Made by a program: the position numbers and the translations under genes
Notes under the pieces: generated by a model
What the model saw: only the letters and a program-made list of their open reading frames with translations
Databases searched by the model: none
Told to the model about the DNA's origin: nothing
Assembly (NCBI GenBank): GCA_907165135.1
Contig: OU015569.1
Location: 1,674,001-1,738,000, forward strand
DNA from: Oikopleura dioica
Taxonomy: Eukaryota; Chordata; Appendicularia; Copelata; Oikopleuridae
Length of the DNA stretch: 64,000 nt
Direction: 5' to 3'
In this document: positions 32,802-43,816 of the stretch, piece by piece
Layout: the number at the start of each line of letters is the position of its first letter
Numbering within the stretch: the first letter of the stretch is position 1

Positions 32802-33047
32802 TTAAGGGGGTGGTGGTCGAGAATTAGGATTCTTTCAACCTAAAAAACTCAATTTTTTTCAAAAAAATTTTTCTTGTTCTCAATCTAAATAAGTTTAAAA
32901 GGGTTCAAATTGTGTGGGTGGTTTGGTTTTAGAAAAAATTTTCAAGGGAAAAATGACGAAATCGAGCGTCAAAGTCGACCTAAAATCGCGTTTTTAGTTA
33001 TTTTTCAGTCGACATTTTCCGACATTTTCCGACCACCACCCCCTTAA
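32802..33047. mobile_element. Short element with TTAAGGGGGTGGTGGTCG inverted termini
   Basis: TTAAGGGGGTGGTGGTCG at 32802 and its exact complement ending at 33047 enclose about 210 bp of AT-rich non-coding DNA. Near the right end ACATTTTCCG is repeated. TTAA at both ends suggests piggyBac-type target sites. No transposase. Confidence 0.7.
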
Positions 33048-33800
33048 GGGTGTCACTATGTTAAATCTTTGGAAAAAACCAGCTCATTGAAGCCACGGTA
33101 AATCATTTTTAAGAAATCGGATGGATATATAATAGGAGCTAATTTGTCACATTGAAAAGGCAAAACAGTAATAGATGGGCACTCGAAGGGACATATTGGC
33201 ACTCCGAGGGAGGTTTTTGTCTCAAGTTGGATTAATTGGAGCGGCTCTTTGTGTTGCCACTGCTCAAGAAAAAAAAACACAACGCAAAAAGAAAATTTCG
33301 CGCTCTTGAAGTAAACGCTTTTGAAAAAGGTTAATTCCATCTCTCCCAGTTCCGAGCCCAATTTACTATAAACGGATTACACAGCCACTTCCTTAAAGTA
33401 CTATCTAACGCGTTCAAAAACGAGGCGAAATGTGATTTCTTCAAAGCTCAAGGAACATATAGAATTGGCACTGGGAATTGTCACTGAGGCGGAAAGAAAA
33501 CGCGTCCGTCAAAAAGTGAGCCGAGCCGTACTTAAATCTAGTACCTGTCATGATTGTTTTCGAATCTTGGTGGTGCTTTCCGGCAGTCAGAAGATCGCGC
33601 CGGCAATTTTTCCGTCTTCGCCAATTTTAAAAAAGAATTTCAGATTGAGAAATAATTCGAATGATCTGATTTTAAGGGAGTAGACCGCGTAAAATTAATT
33701 TTTATAGTTTGATACATCAAGCTACGCTAGAACTAAAGTTGAAATAAAAATAAGGGTGTCACTACGTTTTCTTACGGAAAACTCTTTGTGAACATCGGGA

Positions 33801-34145
33801 CTGGGCTCGGCAACCTGTGTAAAAAACTTGAGTCAGGGTTCTAAAAGAGTAAAATGAAAAGCCGCGTAGCGGCTTTTTTTCAAACGAAGCCGCAAAGCGG
33901 CTTCGCCAAAGTTACAAACTCAATGAATTATTTATTTAGTTAAAATAAATATTTAGTTATACCTATATATATATATTATAGGTATATATATTATATATAT
34001 ATTATTTAGTTAAAATAATTCATTGAGTTTGTAACTTTGGCGAAGCCGCTTTGCGGCTTCGTTTTCAAAAAAAGCCGCTACTCTTAAAGCCGCTTACTCT
34101 TTTAGAACCCTGACTCAGGTTTTTTACTCAGGTTGCCGAGCCCAG
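33801..34145. mobile_element. Palindromic MITE, family 2, copy 3 (345 bp)
   Basis: Termini CTGGGCTCGGCAACCTGTGT and complement, with a perfect 8-bp duplication CATCGGGA (33793-33800, 34146-34153). It has a longer AT-rich palindromic core (TATATATA-type) than copies 1 and 2, and the same GCCGC hairpins, one of them disrupted near 34080-34095. Confidence 0.9.
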
Positions 34146-34153
34146 CATCGGGA

Positions 34154-35714
34154 TATACCCTTAAGTTTTTGAAGGAATAGTTTTAACAGGATTAAAATGA
34201 AAATATGGAGAAGACAATAAAAGTGTCTTCTTTGGGTAGACTAATCCTGTTTAGGGTTGGCTATCTGCTAACCTCAAAAATTGGTTCAGATTCTTTTCGA
34301 CGAGTAATATTTAAACTGTAAATAACAGTTAGCCAAGGCCTGGGTCAGAGCAACAACCGCAACGCAGCCTGGCAGAATAAGGGATAAGTCCACGATCCCA
34401 ATTTAAGGAGGCGCATTACGTTTTAGAGCTCAGATCAGGCTCAGATGATCCAACCGCGCTCAGCCGCACTCAAGGCGAACATCAAAGGACGCCGCTTCCG
34501 GCAGCACGATTTTCGTGGGTTTAACTCGCGCCCGGAAAATGATCTGTTAATCGAAAGCTCTTGTAAATCAGCGAAAGTTTAAATGAGCGTAATCAAAGCC
34601 AGAAAATCGTGATTTTGCTTTACCGAGATTTTGCTTGATAAAATAAGGGTATCACTTCGAAAGCGAAAAGGCTCGATTAATCGAAAGCTGTTGTAAATCA
34701 GCGGAAGATGCTCGTTTTAATAAGGGTAATCGAATCCAGAAAATCGCGCTTTTGACTTAGGGAGATTTGTACTGCTCGCCCGAGACCGGCCACTTTTGAC
34801 AGTATAACGAGCAGCTAAGCCCTGGGCCGAATTTAAAGACACATTGCTGACACATAAGCCGCGCCAAGACCGGATTACTTGTAAACGCATGGAAACGAGT
34901 ATCCCCTTCTCTTTGTCGAAGAATATGTTATTCTAAAAAATAACCTTGAAAACGGGCGGCTGGATCAATCAATGAAGAAAAAGCCTTTTCTTCATTATTA
35001 CTAGATACAGTAAGCTTCTAAGCAGGGTGAAGCGCGGTCCTCAGACTTCAGAGCGCAAATTTTGAGAATAATTATGATGGGGACGGGCGCGAAATTTAAT
35101 TTCAGAGAGCAAATTAAAAACGCCACATTTGAGGTTTTTGTGACAAGACAATCGAACATTTTTTGGGGAAAAGGGGATGAATTTAATCAATCGATTTTAC
35201 GCCGCGCGGACAGGCGCCAATCTGAGCTGGAACCTGCTCAAGAAAACTAACGAAAAGCTAGGCACCTAAAAGGCAAATCCCACTAATGAGCCCGCAAGAG
35301 CATTCTAGTCCTATTCCGCGTTTGTCTGACTAAGACTATTTCCACCCACTTACAGGAGCGAAGCTTAGGGTTACAGTCTTCCTTTTGACTTTGCGAGGGA
35401 TGTTATTATGCCTGAAAACTGCTTGAAAAAGGATTTTACGATGCGAAACTCCTGCGTTTAAGTCTTGTGTGATTTGGATTTGGATTAACTATGAATTAAG
35501 CAAAAATTTGAATTAAGCGATAAGGGACTCAGAAAAGCAGCCGATCCGCTTTCAAGCTCACCTGTGCGATTAGGGTGAGCTTAAATTTAGCCGAGACGAC
35601 AAACGGTATAAACAAACTCTATAAACAAAACATCGAAAGCCGACTTGAAACATTTTTTATCGTAATTCCTTTTGAATCTATTTCCTATCGTGTTTTCAGT
35701 TTTTTGGCAAATTG
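34154..35714. other. Interval without a supported gene
   Basis: Contains a roughly 130-bp direct repeat (34547 to about 34770). No coding frame with recognisable content on either strand. Confidence 0.4.
34547..34770. repeat. Imperfect tandem duplication, two units of about 130 bp
   Basis: TTAATCGAAAGCTCTTGTAAATCAGCG at about 34547 recurs as TTAATCGAAAGCTGTTGTAAATCAGCG at about 34678. In both units it is followed by a segment with CCAGAAAATCG and GGGAGATTT/CCGAGATTT. Function unknown. Confidence 0.6.
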
Positions 35715-35722
35715 AACAAGTC

Positions 35723-36032
35723 AAAGTTGCAAATTTTGATTAATTTTTCTGAGCTGAGCTGGCCTTTTTCAGAGGTCATTGAGCTGAGCTGAGCAGACTT
35801 TTTTTTAAGGTAGTTGAGCTGAGCTGAGCGGACCCTAATTAGAGCTGAGCTGAGCTGAGCTGTTTTTTACTGTTTTTTGGTAGTAAAATTGTATTCAAAT
35901 CATTGAGCTGAGCTGAGTTGAGCTAGGTGACAATTGTCTGAGCTGAGCTGAGCTGAGCAGAGCAGATCAGATCATTTTCCAAAATCACTGAGCTGAGCTC
36001 AGCTCACTAAGCTCAGCAAATTTGCAACTCTG
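35723..36032. mobile_element. MITE family 1, copy C
   Basis: Left end CAAAGTTGCAAATTTTG (one mismatch to the family), right end CAAATTTGCAACTCTG. Flanks GAACAAGT and CAACAAGT agree at 7 of 8 bases. Interior of GAGCT arrays with the TTTTTTACTGTTTTTT core; same subfamily as A and F. Confidence 0.88.
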
Positions 36033-36611
36033 CAACAAGTAGTAATCGTTCTTCTCGAGTCATTCATTTTACTGTTTCAAATCGAACTTTTCGATCTTTT
36101 TTGTTGATTTTAATACAACTCTATATTTAACTAGCTATTTTTCGTAATCAATTGCTTATACCACAGCTTTGAAGCCAATTTAATAGACACTTGACGGCTG
36201 GGCCAGCCGAGCTGTGGTAGGATTAAGACAGCGGAAGCGGATATTACTACCTTTCTTTCACTTTTTCGAAAATGTTGTTTTGTCAACTGAGCTGAAGTGA
36301 GCGTGCGAAAACTCATTTCGCAATTTAAGTTTCTGAAAAGCGGCTCGGTTTTGTTGTGACCAAAAATCAACTTCTTTCATGCTTCTTTATTTAGTGAAAC
36401 ATCCAATTGCAACGAGATGCAAACCTGGAGCGCTCCAGCTGCTTTTTCAGACAAGCGGAAACCATTTCCGTCAATTTCGCGTTCATTTTCAACCGTTCAA
36501 GAAAACCGCACTGGACCGCCGATTCTTATTTTTTTTACTGTCAGTAAGTATACCTTTTTCTTTTATTTTGACCCTGGCGAGAAAAATGTGCTCCCTAACC
36601 CTAACCGTACT

Positions 36612-37009
36612 CAGAGTTGCAAATTTGTTGAGCTGAGTGAGCTGAGCAGTCGCTCAGCTCAGTGATTTTCGAAAATGATCTGATTTGCTCAGCTCAGCTC
36701 AGTTTAGACAATTATCACTCAGCTCAGCTCTGCTCAGCTCAATAATTTTCGAACATGATCAGTTCTGCTCAGCTCAGCTCAGACAAGTATCACTCAGCTC
36801 AGCTCAGCTCAGCTCAATGATTTTAACACAATTCTACTACTAAAAATAGAGTAATTAACAGATCAGATCAGCTCACCCAGCTCAGCTCAGCTCTAATTAG
36901 GGTCTACTCAGCTCAGCTCAGCTCAATGACCTCTGAAAAAGGGCAGCTCAGCTCATTGAGCTGCGAAATAGGCCAGCTCAGCAAAAATAAACCAAAATTT
37001 GCAACTCTG
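36612..37009. mobile_element. MITE family 1, copy D (reverse orientation)
   Basis: CAGAGTTGCAAATTTG to CAAAATTTGCAACTCTG, flanks ACCGTACT and ACCGTATT (7 of 8). The interior is the reverse complement of copies A, C and F (AGCTCAGCTC on the plus strand). Confidence 0.9.
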
Positions 37010-37397
37010 ACCGTATTCACGATTTAGGAGCTTGATTTTCTAGTAGAAGCAACCGATTTTCATCCTTATCTTTTAATTAGCGATAATTTACTTTTGATTT
37101 TATCACTCGATTTCGTAAACAAGAAGAAAAAAGTTTGATAAGTAAATTAAAGCGTGGAGAATGAGAAAGGAAGGCGCCCTCTGTTTGAGGTTGTGACAGA
37201 GGAAAATCAAAATCGTTTAGACGGAACTGTCAAAGCTTCTCTGAACGTTTATTTTTCACTTCGAAAAACGATGTTGTTGCGCGATCATCACACTAGAAGG
37301 ATAAAGACAAACTTCGAAACAGAAAAAAACCAAATTCGATAATAAACAACCTCGCATTCCGATACATACAGATTTATGTAGATTTATAGAGCCACAG

Positions 37398-37740
37398 TAG
37401 AGTTGCAAATTTTTTTTTTTCAAATCTGCCAAATTTTTTTTTATTTTGGCTGAGCTGACCTGCGTGAAAAATGCTCTGAGCTGAGCTGAGCTGGCCTATT
37501 TCGGAGCTCGTTGAGCTGAGCTGCCCTTTTTCAGAGGTCATTGAGCTGAGCTGAGCAGACCTTTTTTTAGGTAGTTGAGCTGAGCTGAGCCGGGTGAGCT
37601 GAACTGAGCTGTTTTTTACTGTATTTTTAGTAGTAAAATTGTGTTTAAATCATTGAGCCGAGCTGAGCTGAGTGATAATTGTCTGAGCTGAGCTGAGCAG
37701 AACAGATCATGTTCGAAAATAATTGAGCTGAGCTGAGCTG
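37398..37740. mobile_element. MITE family 1, copy E (right end truncated)
   Basis: Starts TAGAGTTGCAAATTT and carries the GAGCT body and internal core, but stops abruptly in GAGCTGAGCTG at 37740 without a right terminus. Flanks GCCACAGTAGAG and GCCATAGTAGAG are nearly identical, so the deletion may have been mediated by slippage. Confidence 0.75.
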
Positions 37741-38166
37741 GCCATAGTAGAGTGAACATACAGTCACTGGCGAAATAATCAACCAAGTGAGAGTGAGACG
37801 AAGTTTTCGACTTGAACTAATCACGCAAATTAGCGAGATTGGACACACAGGAACACTTCAAGTGGCTCCGAGTCCGTTAGAGTGAGATTGGATTTTTCCT
37901 TCTCGGGATTGAAATTTAGGAAACAACGAAAAGAAACAACTTTTGTTTGAAAATTAGGTTTTCGGATATTCGATAAGGCAAGTTGTTGTAAGCTGATTAG
38001 GATGAGTCGGGATGTGTATCTAATCTTGTAAAAAATATCGACGAAAAAGCGCCACTTCTTTTATATAATTTTGTATGCACGTTCCGCGAGTGTTATTTGA
38101 TTTTTCCCAAAACATAACATAGTTTTCTCAACTACTGAAACCTTTGAATCTAATTTATTTGAAATA

Positions 38167-41067
38167 CTAGTTTGTACCCAGAAGCAAGCACAGGACCAAA
38201 GCGCCGATATACAGTACAATTTGGAAAATGCCCACTGCTCTGCCGACGTGGTACTTGATAATAGGTAAAATCAAAAGCAGGGAGAGAAGAAGAAGCGTAG
38301 TTCCTCCTAAAAGGGCGGCTTCGAGGGCTCGCAGATCCAATTCTATATCTTCCCAGTCGTTGGAAACGATGGAGATGGTACAACCAAGGCCGGTTCCAAC
38401 TTTTTATGCGCTTTGAATAGTGATTTTGGCCAGAGTTGCAAATTTTGATTAATTTTTCTGAGCTGAGCTGGCCTATGTCGGAGGTTACTGAGCTGAGCTG
38501 GCCATTTTCAGCGGTCATTGAGCGGAGCTGAGCTGAGCAGACCTTCTGTTTAAGAGAGTTGAGCTGAGCTGAGCTGAGCGGACCCTAATAAGAGCTGAGT
38601 TGATTGAGCTGAGCTGGGCGGGTTTTTACTATTTTTTGGTAGTAAAATTGTATTCAAATCATTGAGCTGAGCTGAGCTAAGTGATTATTGTCTGAGCTGA
38701 GCTGAGCAGATCAGATCAGATCATCTTCCAAAATCACTGAGCTGAGCTGAGGTGAGCGACTGCTCAGCTCACTCAGCTCAGCAAATTTGCAACTCTGATT
38801 TTGGCAAATAAAGAATTTGCTAATTCAAAACGGTTCCTAAAAGATTGAGAAGGGGAGAGCCAAAGCATGCTGCCACAGCTGTACCAGCTTTGCCGATTCT
38901 AGAGAGACCCAAGTCAGCGACGAGATCGCCAACAGAATTCGCCCATGCTAAAAAAAGGAAACATTATCGCGACTGATCTTGTCAAGAATGTTACCGAGGA
39001 ATGTCAGTCCCATAACGACGTTGTTTATTTTCCAGAAGAATCCTAGAGCAGTGAGCAGTCCGACGACTTCATTGGCGAGAACGAATACCCACAACATTCC
39101 GCCGAGAAAGCCCGGAATCGTGAATAAAAAGTAAGCCGATGATGGCTTCTCCAAGGGCTTTTTGAAGCATGTCAGGAAAACAACTAAACAGTGATGAAGA
39201 CTGCAGCCGATTTAAAAGTGACATACAAGCAGCGAAAAGAACAGAAAGGGCAGCAGGAATGATCGCTCTATTCCAACCACCAGTGCAGACGTCATTGTCA
39301 TCACAGTAGGCTCCGAAGTTTGGCTCACTGAAAATGAATTTGAAGATCAATTTCTCTACTTCCTAGAATCATGAATTTTTCCCTACCCATATTGCTGAAG
39401 AAGGATGTACCAAAGCCAGGGGAAGCTCACGGCTTGCGCGTACGCCAACGGTCGATTCCATGTTTCCTTTTCATCCTCGCCGACGACTGGGACTGTAAGC
39501 TTGCCAAGTAAGAACAGTGGCGCCATTAAAATTGCGAGGGCCTTGCCAATGATGCCGGCTTCTTCCCATTCCTCGGGATCCCATGGAACGAACATTTCCT
39601 AATCATTTCAAAAATCATATTCATTCGAGTCTAGTAACTACACAACCGAAAATTCTCTACTTTCCATATAATAATAGAAAAAGAAAAGAATAAGTACCTT
39701 GATGTACTCTCTTCGAGTTTTGAAGCCAACTTCGCTCGCTTTTTGAACAGAGAGCATACTCGGGCGTGGAGTGTGTCCTGCTCGGCTGAAGTTCAAAATT
39801 AACATCAAAGCAATCGTTCTCCTCCTTGATTTCAATTCTTGAGCGTCACTATGACCCACCTTGAAACGTTTGAGAGCGCTCTCATTCGATTTTTGGCGAT
39901 ACCAAGAGTATTAGTTGCTGTATTAGATCTTGATCTTCCTTCTGGATTCGATCCATCAACTGTCATTGTATTTCTGGCAGAGGCAAATTTTGAAGCAGGA
40001 AGTGAATCGTTATTTTCTGTGGCGACATCTTCGTCAGGATTATCGTAAGTAAACCCTTAGAAATTCTAGCTTTCTTTCTTTTTTTTAGTTGATCTTACCT
40101 TTTGCTTTCGAAAGTCCAAGAATTTTGCCAAAGCGGCCGCCGAGACCGACAAATAGAACGTAGATAACATAGAGGACAAGGAAGCCTATCGAATCAAACA
40201 ATTCAATCTTGCCCTTGAACAAGCATTGAAGAAGCCAGTAAAGCGACCACAAGTAGAAGATGACGTCGCGGAGCAGCGGTCTGGCAGCGGGCGTAAACGG
40301 TCTGATCAAAGTTTGAACATGAAAATTTAAGTAAATATAATTGCTGAAGTCAGGCGAGTTCAAACTTTCGTAGTAATCATACAGGCTCCGGCGACGACGC
40401 TTGTCACAAACAATCCCGCTCCTTTGATGGGCTCTAATCTTTGTTTATCCAAATCTGCTATGCAAATACAGTACTATTCCAGTGAATTCATCAGAATTCC
40501 TTGAAAGTGACAGCGTCAAGGAGACGAAAATCTTTAGTTCCCTGCCTATGAGTGATCCAATGGCGAGCTTGGCGACTTCTCCACCTGCACCGAAACTGGC
40601 AATGGCAGAGAAAATGTCAGGAGCGCCGTTGCCAAAAGCGACCAATGTCACACCAGCTACATTTTCGGAAAGCTTCAACTGGGAGGAGATCTTGGTCAAA
40701 TTGGGTACAAAAAATGCATCTGCCACGAGGCCAAGAGCGATGAAAAGCCACAGACACCACAAAGAGTAGAGAATATTCATTCCTTGAAAACAACGACGAC
40801 TCTTTGAAAATCGAAACTCATTTTCTTACCAATAAAAAACGCATCGTTTTTGATGTTTTCTGAGCATAGAACAACTTCGACGTATTCCACAAAAGTCTCT
40901 TCTAGCTCACAGCTCTCTACAGCTTCGTAGAAGTCGCACCAGTCAGTTCTGTTAAAGTCGTGAAATTCTTCACAAACTTTGCCGTCGAATTGTCCCGTCG
41001 AATTTCTGACTGCCCAGTTAAAACTCTGTGCCAGCTCCAATCCTCCGCTCATCCCAACTGAGCTCAT
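38167..41067 (-). CDS. SLC8B1: Mitochondrial Na+/Ca2+(Li+) exchanger NCLX
   Basis: Exchanges matrix Ca2+ for cytosolic Na+ (or Li+) across the inner mitochondrial membrane. Starts MSSVGMSGGLELAQSF (41067). The Cys-rich N-terminal loop is followed by the alpha-1 repeat GVTLVAFGNGAPDIFSAI, the loop segment AARPLLRDVIFYLW (matches the conserved SRPFLRDI of NCLX), LTVPVVGEDEKETWNRPL (LTVPVVD...W.RPL in family), the alpha-2 repeat GLTFLAWANSVGDLVADL, and a C-terminal helix pair ending LLLGTN at 38167. Hydrophobic segments are interleaved as in CaCA-family exchangers. Many short introns, including a GC-AG intron after SLIG and a 437-nt intron (38400-38836) whose ends are GA...AG and which contains MITE copy F. 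A few junctions in 39.6-40.4 kb are not resolved. Length fits the family. Confidence 0.93.
38400..38836 (-). other. GA-AG intron of NCLX, enlarged by a MITE
   Basis: The frame ...SPLLNLL | VGTGLGCTI..., matching NILVGVGLGCLL of vertebrate NCLX, requires the intron to start GAACCG at 38836 and end AAAAAG at 38400. Removing copy F and one 8-bp duplicate leaves an intron of about 60 nt, the usual size in this window. Confidence 0.75.
38431..38797. mobile_element. MITE family 1, copy F
   Basis: CAGAGTTGCAAATTTTG to CAAATTTGCAACTCTG, with a perfect 8-bp duplication ATTTTGGC (38423-38430, 38798-38805). Inserted inside an intron of NCLX. Confidence 0.93.
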
Positions 41068-41367
41068 CTTCTTCGAGAAAACGAACTTGAAAAGAAAAAA
41101 AACTGTTAATTTGAATTTATCACATTTAAAACTCGCGGATCAGCGGCGCAAGAACGCGTATTTACTATTTACGGAGTCTTATCAAACTTTTCAAACGGCA
41201 TGTGTAAACGGAAAAGTCGAGGTCCGCTTCACTGATTTGTTGATTCTTTGGAAGTAATCCTACTATCGAACTTTGAGAAAACAAAATCTTTCCGCCCGAA
41301 AAAAAAGTCTGTGCCTTAATTCTATAAGAGGCCGGTTCTGAACGGAGTTTCCTTATCTGGTTAAAAT

Positions 41368-41720
41368 CAGAGTTGCAAATTTTGGAAATTTTTTCTGAGC
41401 TGAGCTAGCTGAGCTGAGGTCGAAATTGAGCTGAGCTGAGCTCAGCTGGCCCCTTATAAAAACAACTGAGCTGAGCTGAGCTGGATTTAAAAAAAAAATT
41501 GAGCTGAGCTGAGCTGGGGCATATTTGAAAATTTTTGAGCTGAGCTGAGCTGACGATTTCTCAAACTGAGCTAGCTGAGCTGAGCTGACCATTTTTATGC
41601 TGAGCTAGCTGAGCTGAGCTGGCTCTTTTCGAAGAACCATTGAGCTGAGCTAGCTGAGCTGAGGTCAAATTGAGCTGAGCTGAGCTGTAGCTCAGCTAGT
41701 TCACAAAATTTGCAACTCTG
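41368..41720. mobile_element. MITE family 1, copy G (subfamily with GCTAGCTGAG units)
   Basis: CAGAGTTGCAAATTTTGG to CAAAATTTGCAACTCTG, perfect 8-bp duplication GTTAAAAT (41360-41367, 41721-41728). It lacks the TTTTTTACTGTTTTTT core and instead shares GAGCTAGCTGAGCTGAGG with copy B. Confidence 0.93.
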
Positions 41721-42243
41721 GTTAAAATGCTAGTTACTTGCTCTTTTACTTGCCAAAGGATTTATTAAAATCCTAATTTACCTCTTTAAAAAATTCTGGT
41801 CAGGAACTACAACTCTTCCATAAATTATCGAAGGAACTATTTCTTCGTCACGCATCTGCAAATTTCGCTATGCGCAAAAAATCTTTATCGACCAAATGTA
41901 AAGTTTTCGAAAGTTTTATTTCCTCGCCTCGCGTATTTGACTTGGTAAAAATCCATTCGTTTAAAAAACGATAATAATTCCAAAATAAGATTATTATTTG
42001 TCCTGTCATCAGATTTGCTCAAAAATGGAGCTCTTATTTTAATTTAGAATCTGAAGCGAGTCATTGAGTGTCCGCGCTGCAACGGGCAATTTGCATTTTT
42101 GCCAACGAGGCTCCTTATTCGACCAAATATCTTTCCAGCGGAGTGTAGACCGTGTTACGAGCAATCTTATTAAACCACCAAACTCATCTGCCAAATTCCA
42201 AGATATTAAAAACTATTACTATTTAACAACTATACAGTATAAA

Positions 42244-42669
42244 CAGAGTTGCAAATTTGCTGAGCTGAGTGAGCTGAGCGGCCGCTCAGCTCAGCTCAGA
42301 TAGTTTTCACTCAGCTCAGCTCACATCAATTATTTTCGACCATGATCTGTTCTGCTCAGCTCAGCTCAACTCAAACATTTATCACTTTGCTCAGCTCAGC
42401 TCAGCTCAATGATTTCGACACAATTTAACTATTAAAAACAAAGTAAAAACAGCTCAGCTCAGCTCAACTAGCTCAGCTCAGCTCTAATTAGGGTCCGCTC
42501 AGCTCAGCTCGACTACCTTAAAAAAGCTCTGCTCAGCTCAGCTCCGCTCAATGACCTCTGAAAAAGGCCAGCTCAGCTCAGCTCAGTTATCTCGGAAATA
42601 CGCCAGCTCAGCTCAGAGAAATTTTTACTCAGGTCAGCTCAGCAAAAATAAACAAAATTTGCAACTCTG
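42244..42669. mobile_element. MITE family 1, copy H (reverse orientation)
   Basis: CAGAGTTGCAAATTTG to CAAAATTTGCAACTCTG, perfect 8-bp duplication AGTATAAA (42236-42243, 42670-42677). Interior oriented like copy D. Confidence 0.93.
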
Positions 42670-42677
42670 AGTATAAA

Positions 42678-43816
42678 TCTTTACTGCTTGTTAATTTATT
42701 GAATACACTTTTATTACGTCTAAGTTGAGTTACCAACTGTATACTAAATACTAAGAGTTTATAAAAGAAATTAATGATGTTTATGTATTTTCCTTTATTT
42801 CCAAAAGAAGTAATAGTTTTAACCCGATCGAATGATTCGGGAGCTAAAAATAATTACCTTTTGTGCTTCCCCAAAATATTATCCGCTCTTGGCAGCTTTC
42901 AGAAAAAAAGCTTGCAACTGCAGTAAAAAGTCAATTACAAGCACTTTTCAATTTGAACTGCACGTTTCCCAATGAGAAAGGCAGGGAATTTACAAAATTT
43001 ATTCAGATTCAAGTTGACCCAAAAGTGGCCGAATTTTAAAACCAGTCGTTTGTTGCCCCCAATGCGCATTTGTGAAACGAATGATGTCGCTAAGAATGAC
43101 AGTTTTTAAACAGTTACGGAGTGGTGGAATTATTTTGGCCTCGTCTCGTCGTCAATTGTCGTGCCAAATAATGCCGGACGCTGAGAAACAAATGCTTTGA
43201 GGGATTAACTCTACTTTCTAATTGTCAGGGCTGGCATAGCCTTGAAGTCTTACGGCTATTTTGGAGGCAATAATACTTAGTTACAGTCAACATCGGCTGA
43301 TTTAGAGCACTATTAAGACAAACTTGACCAACTTTTAAAGAAAGTTCGACTGTAATAGACTGTAGATTCTGTTCTACACTGTTCTACAGTCCCTAACCTT
43401 TAACCTAACCTATAATAATCATTTTTTTAATTTCTTAAATAAAAATTTTATAAAAAAATTTATATTTCTTTGGTGATCTTGAGGCTAGTTAACGATTTTC
43501 CCGTAAAAGTGGTTAAGTGCTTAATGACGAAATAATGCGCGCTATCTCAGTACCGTCGTGCGTTTCATACGTTTATCGGGCTGGAGGTTCAAGGGCGTCG
43601 GAATGGAGCGCGCTCATTCGGCCAAGGAAATTCGAGCGCCGCGGGAGATCGAGCTTTATTCTTGCTGCGCGATAAGGACGCCACCTCGGCAAATCGTCCT
43701 GCACCAAAACAGGGCCTTTTGTACCCAGCACATGGGTGAATATCGGTCGTAAGAAGAGCCCACAAATAGAGATTTTAGATAGAGAAATAGAAAACTAGAA
43801 CAAAATCGAGATAAAA
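42678..43816. other. Interval without a supported gene
   Basis: AT-rich. An ORF at 43558-43752 (plus) has no recognisable content. The final 100 bp should include the promoter of the CUB gene. Confidence 0.35.

Larger units (their letters stand above)
30364..33800. other. Gene-poor, repeat-bearing interval
   Basis: Holds two mobile elements (30805-31021 and 32802-33047) and one possible small ORF with upstream CCAAT boxes (31815-32015). Other ORFs (32281-32604 minus, 33056-33361 minus, 33432-33683 plus) have biased composition and no recognisable domain. Confidence 0.4.

Noticed and set aside
37645-37848. ORF over a GAGCT array
   Set aside because: Repeat-derived (SAQLS units) in MITE copy E.
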